Part shown: piece after piece, positions 50,712 to 61,287 of the stretch
Numbering within the stretch: position 1 is the first letter of the stretch
Layout of the letters: every line of letters starts with the position of its first letter
NCBI GenBank assembly: GCA_043228905.1
Contig: JBHGNT010000021.1
Span: 2,604,001 to 2,668,000 of the forward strand
Source of the DNA: Azolla caroliniana
Lineage: Eukaryota; Polypodiophyta
Length of the DNA: 64,000 nucleotides
Direction: 5' to 3'
The notes under the pieces: model-generated
Databases searched by the model: none
The model's input: only the letters and a program-made list of their open reading frames with translations
What the model was told of the DNA's origin: nothing
Program-made: the position numbers and the translations under genes

Positions 50712-51810
50712 AATGAAATTGTCTCAATTGTGAAAGGTTTTATAGTTTGGATGAATCACTATGAAGATGGTTATCACTTACAATGAATGTTCTATGAGAA
50801 AGATGTCCTTACATGAAATTCTTCCTTTGTGCTTCCATCTCCGGAGTCCTTTTTTGATGTTTTTACACTTTTCTATGTGATAGTGGGAGGACATAAAAAA
50901 CATTGAATAGTTAATATTGTACTAAAAGAAAAACCCTAAATATTTAAAATACTGAGACAATGAAATAGAGAGCATTAACAGCAAAAGATGATGGAAGCAT
51001 TTATCTTAATAATATTAAAAAATTAACTACACACTTCAAACTGTAGACTAACATTGAGGCTTTAATACTGTGATGCAATATACATGGGATTCCCATTTTA
51101 GTGCTCAATAGGAAATTAGAAGAGTGAACTAGATGACTTAATACTGTGATCTTCAAGTACATGTTATCCAGTGGAACATGCAGGAAAACAAATTACAAGT
51201 CTACATGATAATCTTCTTTGTGCATGGATAAGGTAGGTATTTGTTTGAATGAATGATATCAGTAAAATTGATTTGATTCATTTTGCAACGTTATATATCT
51301 TAATGTGATATATCTTGACCATGTCTATATATAAAAAATGTGGGGAGTTTAATTGGTAACATTTTCAATCTTTAAGCAGGAATTGGTTAATTGGCATGGA
51401 TATTTGAATTTAGGTAGTTTCTCATTGTACTTTAATATATAATGTCTTGAGAACGTTTAGTTTTTGAAATGGGTAAATAACATGGACAATTATGATTGTT
51501 CACTAATGGTTGAATTCAATTGGGAGAACCAAACAACATGATACACGTCACTCTAAACAAAATATTATTAATAACTATTATACGAACACAAGAATGAGGA
51601 TGGTAATGGTGACAATCATGATTGTGATAATGACCAAAATTAAGATGATGATGATTCTAATTATTTAATGTCATACAACTAATTAGCATAAGAATGACGT
51701 CCTAATGATGATGAAGATGTTAATTTAACATGTGGATTTGAGATTATGGATTTCAAACTATCAAGACATGCACATGTACATGTGAGATGTCAAATAAATA
51801 CATTGTCCAA
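50712..51810. other. Intergenic between convergent UTP18 and SAUR
   Basis: AT-rich spacer holding the 3' UTRs of both convergent genes. No other feature seen. Confidence 0.7.
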
Positions 51811-52260
51811 TCATTGGTAATATGATGGAATGTATAGTTCGGCAAGCTCATAAATGCAATGATGGTCGACTAAGGGAAGTGGTGAAGTGTCGAGCATCCA
51901 AAGGAGATGTTCAAACAAGACAACCTCACAACCAAGCAATGGTCCAAGACTTTGGTCCACACCTAGAAATCTAGACCTTTCCAATAATGCCTTGAACAAA
52001 GGGTGGTGTAAGTGTAGCCCTTTGATGATGAAGCGTCTCTTGGACTCACCAATGTACACTGCCTCAAAGCCATCTGGTGGAAACCGCATTGCCATAACAT
52101 CAATATTATTGTTGTCGATATCAATTGTAGTTGTATTGGGAATCATCATCTTATGGCCTTTTGGAGCACTCCTAATAAACTTTTGTGCATTACTCTCTTG
52201 GATTGATGTGCACACCCTCATGCATACTAGTTGTTGCCATTTCTTTGTGATACCTTTCAT
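51811..52260 (-). CDS. SAUR-family auxin-responsive protein
   Basis: 149 aa, intronless as is usual for SAURs. The SAUR core lies at about residues 63-125: FEAVYIGESKRRFIIKG, then HPLFKALLERSRFLG and CEVVLFEHLLWML. Usual residues are present: YxG, RRFxI, HPLF, and CEV..F..LLWML. The N-terminal 60 residues are poorly conserved and include an Asp/Asn/Ile-rich segment. SAURs act in auxin-induced cell expansion, many by inhibiting PP2C.D phosphatases and so activating plasma membrane H+-ATPases. Start codon at 52258-52260 (minus strand); it is the first ATG of the frame. A (CT)n tract lies 25-60 bp upstream. Which SAUR subgroup it belongs to was not determined. Confidence 0.85.
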   Translation of the reverse strand: MKGITKKWQQLVCMRVCTSIQESNAQKFIRSAPKGHKMMIPNTTTIDIDNNNIDVMAMRFPPDGFEAVYIGESKRRFIIKGLHLHHPLFKALLERSRFLGVDQSLGPLLGCEVVLFEHLLWMLDTSPLPLVDHHCIYELAELYIPSYYQ

Positions 52261-52286
52261 GTTCTAGCACTGATTGATAAATAGAG

Positions 52287-52289
52287 GCA

Positions 52290-52322
<33 letters not shown>
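52287..52322. repeat. (CT)n microsatellite upstream of the SAUR gene
   Basis: About 15 uninterrupted CT units, in the likely SAUR 5' UTR or core promoter (GA on the coding strand). Confidence 0.9.
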
Positions 52323-52323
<1 letters not shown>

Positions 52324-52589
52324 TGCTAAAAGCACACAATTATATTCATTGTATGTAAAATCCACAATTACAACACTTCTTAGACTCTTCTACCTACCTA
52401 TATTATGTAGGGAGAGGGACGCCCATTAATGCCATTAGAGAACCAGAATATGCATTTGAGGAAATGATCCCCACAAGCTCTAACATCCATAAATTTTACA
52501 TAAGAATACATTTTCAACTTCTTCATATAGGCTTTCACCCCATGTTTACTATCAAACATCAAAGCATTACGCATATTCCAATTGTGTTG

Positions 52590-52815
52590 TATTCCCTAAT
52601 AACGTAAAAATTGGAACAATATCTTCATCTCATCAATTTGAACAATTTTGAACATACGAAGAAAAAACCCATTGTTGAGGTCTCAAATAACAGCGAGTTA
52701 AAACTTGCCAAACCTCTGATAAATGCTTCCAAATGGTACATACTATAGGACATTTAATGACCATATGTGTATTGTCAAATAGAATGGTGCAAAAGAAACA
52801 AGCGTCTGACCCTAG
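52590..52815 (-). mobile_element. LINE zf-RVT fragment, antisense
   Basis: The minus strand reads CFFCTILFDNTHMVIKCPIV followed by CTIWKHLSEVW, the C-X2-C ... H-X4-C pattern of the zf-RVT domain at the end of plant L1-type LINEs (compare CSFCGLHLESMQHALWNC at 35.04 kb). Debris of the same element probably continues down to about 52370. Confidence 0.65.
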
Positions 52816-52963
52816 TCCTCGTCTCTGTCTCTGTCTCTGTCTCTCTCTTCCATTTGCATATCATCACGCACACACATACCCATAAATTTACACACATTTT
52901 AAAGAATACAAACATTTTAACCTAAATTTGTCATTCCTATTAGATGTTAACTCTTCGGGCCGG

Positions 52964-53608
52964 TGTCGAGGTATTCCTCGCCGATGCGTGGAATGAGGCG
53001 GGGCCTCGGGGGTCTTGTACCGAAGAGCAAGAGACAAAGGAGAAGTGAAGAGACCCACTACATGCGAGCGTAGATTCACAGGGACACGGCCCTTCGACAC
53101 AAAGACGCGAGTGGGACGCCGACGCAGAGAGACACGAATGTAGGTATCTATATATTAACAAAGACAAACAACAAGAAGCACGAAGTCGGTTACAACCGAA
53201 CAGGCCGGCGAACAGATGCCGATGCCTGTTCGTAAACGCTCAGAAAGAAAGGAGTAGGTTGGAGGTGCTGCCGGAAGCACCCGGGCATTCCTCAGAGCAG
53301 CGCGAGCCTCCTGAAAACCTGCACAGAAAGAAGCTACGGAGTTTGGAAGAGAGAGGAGCCTTCGACCAACAACCCGACAACACTTCGTCCTCTCTATCCG
53401 CGATCCCCTTCCTCTTCCCCGTCTCCCTCCTTTTATAGGCAAGAAAGGAGCCGTTTCCCATTAACTTCCTACCTACCGAATCTACCTACCTAGGATCTTC
53501 TATGTACCTAATTCTCTCTTATGTACAACATAAGACGTACGTGCATGAAGAGCCGGTTCTTACGCTCCGGTGCACCGATTCCGCTTGTGGACGGTTTTCT
53601 TCACGACA
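52964..53608 (-). repeat. 3' LTR of the Ty3/gypsy element
   Basis: 645 bp with perfect 5-bp inverted ends TGTCG/CGACA. A TATA-like CTATAAAAGG lies on the minus strand near 53430-53439, the expected U3 promoter. Confidence 0.93.
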
Positions 53609-53623
53609 TCCGCCCCCACCTAA
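53609..53623 (-). other. Polypurine tract
   Basis: The minus strand reads GGTGGGGGCGGA directly before the 3' LTR. This is where a polypurine tract primes plus-strand DNA synthesis. It is interrupted by single pyrimidines. Confidence 0.65.
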
Positions 53624-53681
53624 CCGCGCATCCACCGGCATGCGCCAAATTGAGTTGGGACGGAGAAAACCGGTCCAGCCT

Positions 53682-53910
53682 TCATTCCCCGCCCGTCGGT
53701 TCTTCCTCGGTTTCGGATCGTTCGTCGTCGCGGTCCAGGTTAACCGGATCCGGCTCGTCGTCGTGACGCTTCTTGAACGCTTTGATCCGTTTCCCAGCTA
53801 CCAGTATCGCCATTCTCGTGCCGTCGAGTTCCGCTAGATGGTACATCCCATTGTCGTTGGCGCTTTGTACCACGTAAGGCCCAAACCCCTTCTTGCGAAC
53901 TTCTGTGTCG
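53682..53910 (-). pseudogene. Integrase C-terminal tail, frame-shifted
   Basis: After the integrase frame stops, a second frame continues KKGFGPYVVQSANDNGMYHL, then AELDGTRMAILVAGKRIKAF and an acidic tail. The shift maps to a short AAGAAGGGG run near 53890-53905, so a one-base indel is likely. It resembles the small beta-barrel end of Ty3 integrases. Confidence 0.6.
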
Positions 53911-53950
53911 CTCGGTGCTGGTTGTCGAGGCTGCTGTCGTAGACTAGCAC

Positions 53951-55321
53951 CTAGTCGCCTTCCTCGATCTTCTTCGGTCGGAGCCGGTGCGTCCGGTCGA
54001 ACCGGGCTTTGTTCCTCGTCCTTGCCACCCGAAGCTTTCCCGCAGCCTGCTCCACGTCCTCCGGTCTTCGCTCGAGCTGTCGTATACGCGCCGCCAACAG
54101 TTCCTCCCGGCTCATCTCGTCTCTCCAGTCCACGGTTGCCCATGAGGAGATCGTACGTTCCATCGGCATGATCGGCTTCTGCCCAAACATGAGCTCTGCC
54201 AGCATGAATCCGGTTACCGAACTGTGCGTAGTTCGGTCAGCCCACAACGCGTAAGGCAACAGCCGCGGCCAGTTCCCGACTTGACCTTCGCATGCCCGAA
54301 CTAACGCCTTGACGATCGGTCCGTGTCCGCGCTCCACCTTTCCATTCGCCTCCGGATTGTACGCAGTGGTAAGCGAGAGCTTGACTCCTAGCCGGTCGAA
54401 CAGCTCCTCGGCCTCTTCGGCGTCCAACTCCCCGCGATCAGCCACGATCTTCCCGACGCACCCGTACCGGCATATCATGTCCTCGATCAGGAACCGACAT
54501 ACGGCCGCGGTCGTTTTGTTCTGAAGGGCTCGGCCTTCTACCTGGTTCGTCAGATCTTCCCGAGTCAGGACCAGATATCGCATCTGTCCTACTCCCATCG
54601 GCATCGTCACCAGGTCTACCATCCATTTGAAGTGGATGGTCGGAGGGTACGTAGGGTGAAGCTCGTCCCGATGTCGGACTACGGAGTGCATCTGACAGCT
54701 CTCGCAAGTCGTCACGAACCGATGCACGTCCCGGTACAGTCCCGGCCACCAGTACTTCCCCTTTATCTTCTCGAACGTGGCCCACGTTCCACAGTGTCCA
54801 GCCCAAGGGCTGTCGTGGTAGGCCGTCAGCAGCTCCTCCTGTTCTTCCTTCATCGCCACCACCCGGAGCGGGACGCCGTTCCTCTTCTTCGGGTGCTTCC
54901 ATAAGTATCCGTCCTGGAGAAAGAATCGGTAAGCTTTCTTCCGGATCCGGTTGGCCTCGTCCTTCGTCCATGACGCATCCGACGTCATTGTCCTAAAAAA
55001 TCCACCGATCTGGAGCCACTCGCCATCGTACCTGCTCTCGTCGAAGTCGTTAAGTGCCGGAGTGCTCGTCCCATTGGTCGTTACATACGCCGCCTCGAAG
55101 AAGTCCACGCCGACTTCTTCGTCCTCCGAAACCATGCCGCCCTCGTCATCAAACCTCGCCCTCGAAAGCATGTCGGCCATGGCGTTGTCTTTTCCGGAAA
55201 TGTGCCGTATTTCCGAGTCCCGGGACTTGATGTACGCTATCCACCGGAGCATCGCCAGGTCCGGTGTCGCGCATTCGGAAACCATGCCGAGAATCGGCAG
55301 GCAATCCGTCTCAATAACCAT
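53951..55321 (-). pseudogene. Ty3/gypsy RNase H end and integrase
   Basis: Begins in the last part of RNase H (VIETDCLPILGM, then ISGKDNAMADMLSR). The integrase zinc finger follows: HDSPWAGH ... CESCQMH. The catalytic core has D in WMVDLVTMP, D in KIVADRGE, and E in ANGKVERGH, with 34 residues between the last two by my count. It inserts cDNA into the genome. The frame is the same as RT and is separated from it only by a TAG at 55391-55393; another TAG at 53951-53953 ends it at EEGD. Confidence 0.9.
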
Positions 55322-55390
55322 TTCTGTCCCGATCAGGTAGTCTTTGTCGGCCTTTACTGCCGAAACGATACCCCAGAGTTCGCGTTTAAC

Positions 55391-57040
55391 CTAGGCGTAC
55401 CCTCGCTGTCGCTCACTGAGGACCTTCGCGCCGAATCGGATCGGGAACTGAATGCCGTCCTCGTCTTCTTGGTTGACGACCCATCCGATCCCGGACGGAC
55501 TCGTATCCACCGTTATGTATACCTGGGTACCCTTCTCGTAGACAGCCTTCCGGAGCGCCGGTGCTACCGCAAGAGCTTCCTTCAGCTTCCGGACCAACTC
55601 CGTGTGCTCGTCTCGCCACTCGAATTTTCGCCCCTTCTTCAGCAACCCGTATAGCGGCTCCGCAACGTGTGCGTAATGCGGAATCCATATGTGGTAGAAT
55701 GCGCATGCCCCCAGGAACCTCCGAACTTCCGTAACCGAGCTACAGTCGGTCTTCATTGCGGAGATGGCTTCTACCTTTGCCGGAGACGGCTTCCGGCCAT
55801 ATGGCCCACATAGGTGTCCGACCACCAGGATTTCTAATTGCCCGAAGGCCGATTTCTCCCCGGAGAAGGTGAGCCTCGCATCCTCTAGCCTTTGTAGCAC
55901 CTTCTCGCAGTCGTCGATGTGTGTTGCCACGAATCGCCGGCATCCGTCCGGCCCGAGTGTCGCGTCCTTCTCTTCCACCGGGCACCCCTTGATCGGGATG
56001 TCGTCTAGAAATGGCATGGTGATGTCCGGGATGCAATCCCTCAGTACCTTGTTCATTGCATTCACCATGTGGGCCACCGAGTTGGTCCCTCCTTGTGGCA
56101 GGGTACACATTCGCACTAGGCCGAGGGGAGTTCGCATCGTCGTAATGTCTCTGCTCTCCACGGCTAGCTGGAACTGGTCGTACCCCGAGTACAGATCACC
56201 GACCGAGTAAATCGACCTTCCGGCGAAGGCCTCCGCGAACTCGTCAATGGTCGGTCCGATTCCTGCGTTCCGAATGGTCACTCTGTTGACCGGCTGCAGG
56301 TCTTGAATGAAGCGCAATGTTCCGTTTTTCTTTGGTACGGTAAACCATCGGTTCGAGTATGGGGCACTCGACGGTTCGAGAATGCCCATATCGACTTTTT
56401 GGCTCAATAGCTCCATCAACTTCGGGATGTGAGCTCTCGGTACTGGAATCGGCTTGAGATTCCACGACACATGCGGTACTGTGAATATCACCATCGGCTC
56501 CACGATTGTCGGTTCTACGCACCCGATCTCTTCCGGTGAGAATGCGAAGGCTTTCCCGTGCCTTCCGAGCATTCTCCGAAACTGGTCTTCCTCCGCCGGC
56601 AGTAAGAACCCGCCCCCACCGATTTTGAGCTCCCGGAGCGTCCTGTCGGTGAAGGTGTGTCCTATGCAGACCAAATCTCGTAAGCTGGGGTCCGATGCAA
56701 CCTCTCTGATTCGGGACTCGCTGCTCTTCGGTAAGGGTGCCGCGACTGGCCTTACCTTCCGGTCCACAGTCTTGTACTTCGTGCTAACTCGAGCCGTCCG
56801 ATCCGACCGGAGCGCCTGACTGAAGTTCGCGATGACTTCGTACATCTCTTCGGAACATACCGGTATCGTCCGGTCTTCGTTAAGGTCTTCTCCGGCTACC
56901 TTCCTTAGCATCCCCAAGGTGTCGTCGAAGGAGACCGCCTCCACGGCTCCGCTGATTTCCTCGTCCGTGCCGAGAACTCCGCACGCTCGAAGTCGTACTT
57001 CCGCCCTTGCCTTTTCTCGGCCAACGATGCCGACTATCAT
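55391..57040 (-). pseudogene. Ty3/gypsy reverse transcriptase and RNase H
   Basis: RT blocks: YSNRWFTVPKKNGTLRFIQD, VGDLYSGYDQFQLAV with the first catalytic Asp, LPQGGTNSVAHMVNAMNKVL, and MPFLDDIPIKG with the Asp pair (FLDD codons at 56000-56011). RNase H starts at YITVDTSPSGIGW and includes RFGAKVLSERQRGYA before a TAG (55391-55393), where relatives carry Gln. The frame is open, without an ATG, for at least 200 nt upstream of 57040 and overlaps the protease frame, so RT was probably reached by a frame change from the protease. Confidence 0.9.
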
Positions 57041-57174
57041 ACACCCTCTGTTGTTGGAGAAGCAAAAATTTCCACCTACCGTACAAGGTTTCTTCGGTTT
57101 CGTTTCTATCGTACAGCTGTGGGGTCTTTCCCGAGTGTCCGGACTGTCTCTGCCCCACGCCTTGGCAGCCCTCT

Positions 57175-57576
57175 CTAAAAATCCTCCCGGTTCTCGCCAC
57201 CGAGGGATTCGCGGTTTCGCTCGTGGTTCGGTCGCACCGTCAGAAATTGGACCGAATGGCGCCCGTCCTGGCTTTTGACCCTCGCGTAGGCCGAACCGTT
57301 GTCTAGCACCTTGGTCTCCATCCGTGCCGCCGTGATGTACGGTTCCCCTAATATGACCGGGTGCGAGGACGTCTCCTGTACGAAGAAGTGCTGGTCAATC
57401 TCGACGTCGCCGATCTTGACTCGCACGTTTGGGCAGGCTCCGTGCAGTTCCTCGGTGGCGCGCGTCGCCGCCCGTATCTTCCACCCGTGCTTGGTGTTGA
57501 TCGGCCACTTTCCCTTCTTATAGAAGTCCATGGACATCAGGTTTATTTCCGAACCGTGGTCCACCAGTGCCACCAC
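57175..57576 (-). pseudogene. Ty3/gypsy aspartic protease
   Basis: VALVDHGSEINLMSMDFY is the active-site region. The usual D-S/T-G reads D-H-G here, a change at the second position. A flap-like region and VILGEPYITAA (the ILG block) follow. It shares a frame with the preceding segment and is separated from it by the TAG at 57628-57630. It processes the Gag-Pol precursor in active elements. Confidence 0.8.
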
Positions 57577-57627
57577 CGGTTCCTGAACATCTCCGATCTT
57601 TACCGGGGTCTTCGTGGTCGCTCGGGC

Positions 57628-58170
57628 CTAGTGTGGCCTCGAATAGTGGCTCGCCGCCCACTCATCTTCCAGCGCCAAGTCGTCGATGTGCGTCGTCCGC
57701 ACCTCCACCGGTCTTTTCGGTTCCGTCTCCGTCGACAGCCTCTTCCGCTTCACCAAGTCCACAATGGAGTCGTGGAACTCCTTCTTAGCGATCCCTAGCA
57801 CCTCCCGTAATGACAGCTCCACTTTGCTGTCGAGGATCCGTTCCTCTAGGACCTTTCGTAGGTCCGTGGTCCTTTCTATTTCCGTCCCCAATCGGTATCC
57901 GCCCTTCCTGGGGTTATCTTGCGCGCTGGACCCACCGGCTTCGTTCCGTCGTTGCCCGAATCGGGTCTCGTATCGTTGTGAGGGCCCGGCCGCTCCAGCT
58001 TTCCCCACTCGTTTGTCCTCTACCAGAGCCTCGTAGTTCCTGCAAGCGGCTTCTACGAAGCCCGTCTTCTCCTCGACCAGGTCGCTCCACCCGGTTACTT
58101 CCCGGACCCGTCTCTCAGCGCGGTCTGCTTCATCTTTCCTCAGCCGTGCGCCGGCGAGGCCTTCCAGCAT
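57628..58170 (-). pseudogene. Ty3/gypsy Gag-protease linker
   Basis: 180 codons without a catalytic domain. It carries LRKVLEERILDSKVELSLRE, then VLGIAKKEFHDSIVDLVKRK. From memory, a similar helical segment before the protease is found in many fungal Ty3 elements. Frame differs from gag; a TGA (58262-58264) ends gag just upstream in transcription order. Confidence 0.6.
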
Positions 58171-58261
58171 TGCTGATCAGAATCCGTCTTTGCTCTCCTT
58201 TCGGGCCTCGCTACCCCCCCCGAATACCGGCCGACGCCGAGTAGTGGATGGCCTCCACGTG

Positions 58262-59299
58262 TCAGGCCGCTGCCTCTTCCATCAGTCTCTTCATACCTCC
58301 TCGTCCGTCGTTTCGGTTTAGGGCCCTTCTGCTATCGCCGGCGTGCACCCGGCCTTCCCACAGGTACACCACTCGGTTCCTCAACGCCTCTGCGAAATTG
58401 CCGCAGTCCTTCCGAATGTGGCCGACCTCGTCGCACCACATGCACCTGTTCCCTGCTGCCGGCCGCTGGTCACGAGCCGGTTCGCCGCCTTCCCTTCGAG
58501 TCTGGGCGATCTGGAGATCCTTTATCGCCCGCGTCAACTCCTCCAGCGCTGCTCCTCCGGACGAGCCATTGACCATGCCGGTCGAAGCCGAACCGGTTTC
58601 GAGCCACTCCCGGGTCTCTTCCCTTCGCCCTTGCGGTGCCGGTTCAAGCCTCCTTGCTGTGACAGAGCCCGCACCAGCCGCCCCGTTGTCAGCCCATTCT
58701 CGCCGTTTGTCGAAACGGCCACAGACTCTCTTAACCGCAGCCCAGTCGGTCGTCAGCCCGTCTTCGGTTTCCAGCAAGGAGCCGACTTGATCCCGGTCCC
58801 GCTCGTCCACCGACTTGACGAACAGTAGGACCCGGCTCGTATCTAGAACGGTTCGGTCAAGCGCCGAAAGTCGCGCAAAGCGTTCTTCAAACTCCTGGAG
58901 GAGTGTCGACGCGTTTCTTCCCTTGCCGGGGGACTCCACCCATTCCATGAAGTCTCGTTTCGAAAGCCGGAGCGCATCGTCCAACCCGTATTTTTCTAGG
59001 AGTCGGCCTTCGAACTCCTCCCAGGTACGGCTCTCCGCCCGTACCTCGAGCACCTCCGCATGGATGCTCGGCATCGCCACTCGAGGGAACCCGGCGAGAC
59101 GCCTCTCTTCCGAAATGTCCTGCATCAGCATTTCTGCCCCGTAGGACGCCAAATACTTCGTGGCATCCTTTCCGCTGAACCGGCCGATCGTACCGACGAC
59201 CACCTCAATGGCTCTGTCGAGGGCGCCGGTGCCCTCGCGTGCGCTCAATATCCGATCCACGGCCGAAGCCATGGCCTCCGCAAGATCCGACCCCTTCAT
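58262..59299 (-). CDS. Ty3/gypsy Gag with CCHC zinc knuckle
   Basis: About 345 aa from the ATG at 59299; the frame is open upstream into the primer-binding site but has no ATG there. Middle part: ATKYLASYGAEMLMQDISEE, then RTWEEFEGRLLEKYGLDDAL, matching the retrotransposon Gag domain. The zinc knuckle near the C-terminus is CMWCDEVGHIRKDC, a complete C-X2-C-X4-H-X4-C. Gag forms the virus-like particle and binds the RNA. This is the only part of the element that still looks intact. Confidence 0.85.
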   Translation of the reverse strand: MKGSDLAEAMASAVDRILSAREGTGALDRAIEVVVGTIGRFSGKDATKYLASYGAEMLMQDISEERRLAGFPRVAMPSIHAEVLEVRAESRTWEEFEGRLLEKYGLDDALRLSKRDFMEWVESPGKGRNASTLLQEFEERFARLSALDRTVLDTSRVLLFVKSVDERDRDQVGSLLETEDGLTTDWAAVKRVCGRFDKRREWADNGAAGAGSVTARRLEPAPQGRREETREWLETGSASTGMVNGSSGGAALEELTRAIKDLQIAQTRREGGEPARDQRPAAGNRCMWCDEVGHIRKDCGNFAEALRNRVVYLWEGRVHAGDSRRALNRNDGRGGMKRLMEEAAA

Positions 59300-59321
59300 C
59301 TTTTGCTCTTCTGCCGCCTCC

Positions 59322-59339
59322 TTCACGTCGGGTTCACCA
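59322..59339 (-). other. Primer-binding site of the Ty3/gypsy element
   Basis: The minus strand reads TGGTGAACCCGACGTGAA three bases after the 5' LTR. The leading TGG pairs with the CCA end of a tRNA. I could not say which tRNA; it is not the initiator Met site. Confidence 0.75.
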
Positions 59340-59342
59340 AGA

Positions 59343-59983
59343 TGTCAAGGTATTCATCGCGGATGCGTGGAATGAGGCAGGGCGTCGGGGGTCTGTATCG
59401 AAGAGCAAGAGACAAAGGAGAAGTGAAGAGACCCACTACGTGCGAGCGTAGATTCACAGGGACACGGCCCTTCGACACAAAGACACGAGTGGGACGCCGA
59501 CGCAGAGAGACACGAATGTAGGTATCTATATATTAACAAAGACAAACAAGAAGCACGAAGTCGGTTACAACCGAACAGGCCGGCGAACAGATGCCGATGC
59601 CTGTTCGTAAACGCTCAGAAAGAAAGGAGTAGGTTGGAGGTGCTGCCGGAAGCACCCGGGCATTCCTCAGAGCAGCGCGAGCCTCCTGAAAACCTGCACA
59701 GAAAGAAGCTACGGAGTTTGGAAGAGAGAGGAGCCTTCGGCCGACAACCCGACAGCACTTCGTCCTCTCTATCCACGATCCCCTTCCTCTTCCCCGTCTC
59801 CCTCCTTTTATAGGCAAGAAAGGAGCCGTTTCCCATTAACTTCCTACCTACCGAATCTACCTACCTAGGATCTTCTATGTACCTAATTCTCTCTTATGTA
59901 CAACATAAGACGTACGTGCATGAAGAGCCGGTTCTTACGCTCCGGTGCACCGATTCCGCTTGTGGACGGTTTTCTTCACGACA
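59343..59983 (-). repeat. 5' LTR of the Ty3/gypsy element
   Basis: 641 bp, aligned end to end with 52964-53608. Differences include a 1-bp and a 3-bp deletion and about 12 substitutions, many clustered in the first 60 bp of the plus-strand text. TATA-like CTATAAAAGG on the minus strand near 59805-59814. Confidence 0.93.
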
Positions 59984-60409
59984 CCGGACAATGGCCTAAC
60001 ACAGGGTGTCTACGGGAGACACTTCACCAAAGGGTGTTACGGCAACCGGATTAGACTTCAACGCTTAATCCGACTTAATTAAGTTACTTATTAGGATCGT
60101 CTTTCATAACACACGCGTAAGATATAACAATTAAGACAGAACGACAATTAACACAGAGAGATAATAACGCTTAAGCTTTCATTAATTAACCGCTGACTAT
60201 TACATTGTATCCGGGCCTTTAAATAGGTTTCCGGTCTGTATTACAAAACGGTGCCATCCGCACCTGTTCGGGATCAGTCCGGATCCGGAATGGCATACCG
60301 TTTCCGGTCCGTCCGTTCACACTCATAGCTTAATTACAACCACATTCCTACTACTTAATTAACTCTCCGTTTCCCACTCTGGACTCCTTTGTCGGCCGGT
60401 AACATTAGA

Positions 60410-61285
60410 CTTTCAAACATAAAACCAAGGACAATTATTATACTTACCATTTTTGTTATTATAGAATGCTTGAATAAGTTAATATTAAAATTGTACCTTT
60501 AGATCAAGATTAGTAGAGGCATAGAGAGATAACCTTCCTCCTTGGAATAAATATTGTTGATAATGAAAGTAAAAACTTAGCCGAAAACATTTAATAAAAA
60601 CTCTAGATATAGTTTTTTTGAGAATGTTGCTAGATAATTAACAAAATCTTAGTGAAAAAGAAAGTAACCAATTTATCTAAAAATATAGCCTGAAAATATA
60701 TACTAGAAAGTATAGTAGAGAGCGGCTTTAGTTGGCTTCTATGAGAAAACCCAGTCCACAAAAACATACGTGGGTGTGGGTGTGTGCAACATCATGTAGG
60801 TCCTTTATCCACCTCTATTTTTGACACCTTGATAGATTTGCCAATACCTATCTATTAGTTATAGCACAATGTCTCATTTGAATATACACACTTTATCTCA
60901 CATCGTATTGAGGTGTACCCTCATGAGGCTATACCTATAGTTTTAGATCTTCCTACATGACCAATGACATGTACATGTGAGGGTCACACTACAGATATAT
61001 GTACAAAATTTAAGAGTCCCCTTTATTGGCACGTAATACATGGGTTCCATAATCCAACAATTTTTTGTATGACCATGTCGATTTATTTTATATTTATTAG
61101 ATTCCTCGCCAACACATATATGTAAGATAAAATGTCAGGTCATTTTTATTGTTTGTATTATTGTTGTACCTTAATGGTCATCCATTTCAAATATTAGCCT
61201 ATGTACTAACGTTCAAAGTTGCATTACTTTATTAGATGCCACTCTCTGGTCATACCCACAAGCCTGTGTGTGTGTGTTGGAGGGG
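60410..61285. other. Intergenic, no gene seen
   Basis: AT-rich flank of the nested element. No domain or RNA gene recognised. Confidence 0.6.
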
Positions 61286-61287
61286 GG

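Larger units (their letters stand above)
52964..59983 (-). mobile_element. Complete 7.0-kb Ty3/gypsy LTR retrotransposon
   Basis: Two LTRs (52964-53608 and 59343-59983), CCGG target duplication (52960-52963 and 59984-59987), primer-binding site, polypurine tract, and on the minus strand gag, a linker, protease, RT, RNase H and integrase, in Ty3/gypsy order. It is GC-rich with many CpGs, unlike the AT-rich surroundings, which suggests recent arrival. The LTRs differ by about a dozen substitutions and two small indels by eye (about 2%). Three in-frame TAG stops and a frame slip near 53.9 kb make this copy probably non-autonomous now. Several motifs recall fungal Ty3 elements. Confidence 0.93.
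52945..60404 (-). mobile_element. Older solo LTR, interrupted by the Ty3/gypsy insertion
   Basis: Outer ends TGTTAAC (52945) and GGTAACA (to 60404) form TG...CA termini with matching inverted ends. They are flanked by identical 5-bp TTAGA at 52940-52944 and 60405-60409. Without the insertion and its duplicated CCGG, the LTR is about 436 bp. A TATA-like CTATTTAAAG on the minus strand at about 60214-60225 suggests minus orientation. No internal domain of its own is present, as expected after LTR-LTR recombination. Confidence 0.8.

Noticed and set aside
53502-59521. Many long plus-strand frames over the inner Ty3 element
   Set aside because: High GC content opens the antisense frames; the minus strand carries clear Gag, protease, RT and integrase motifs.
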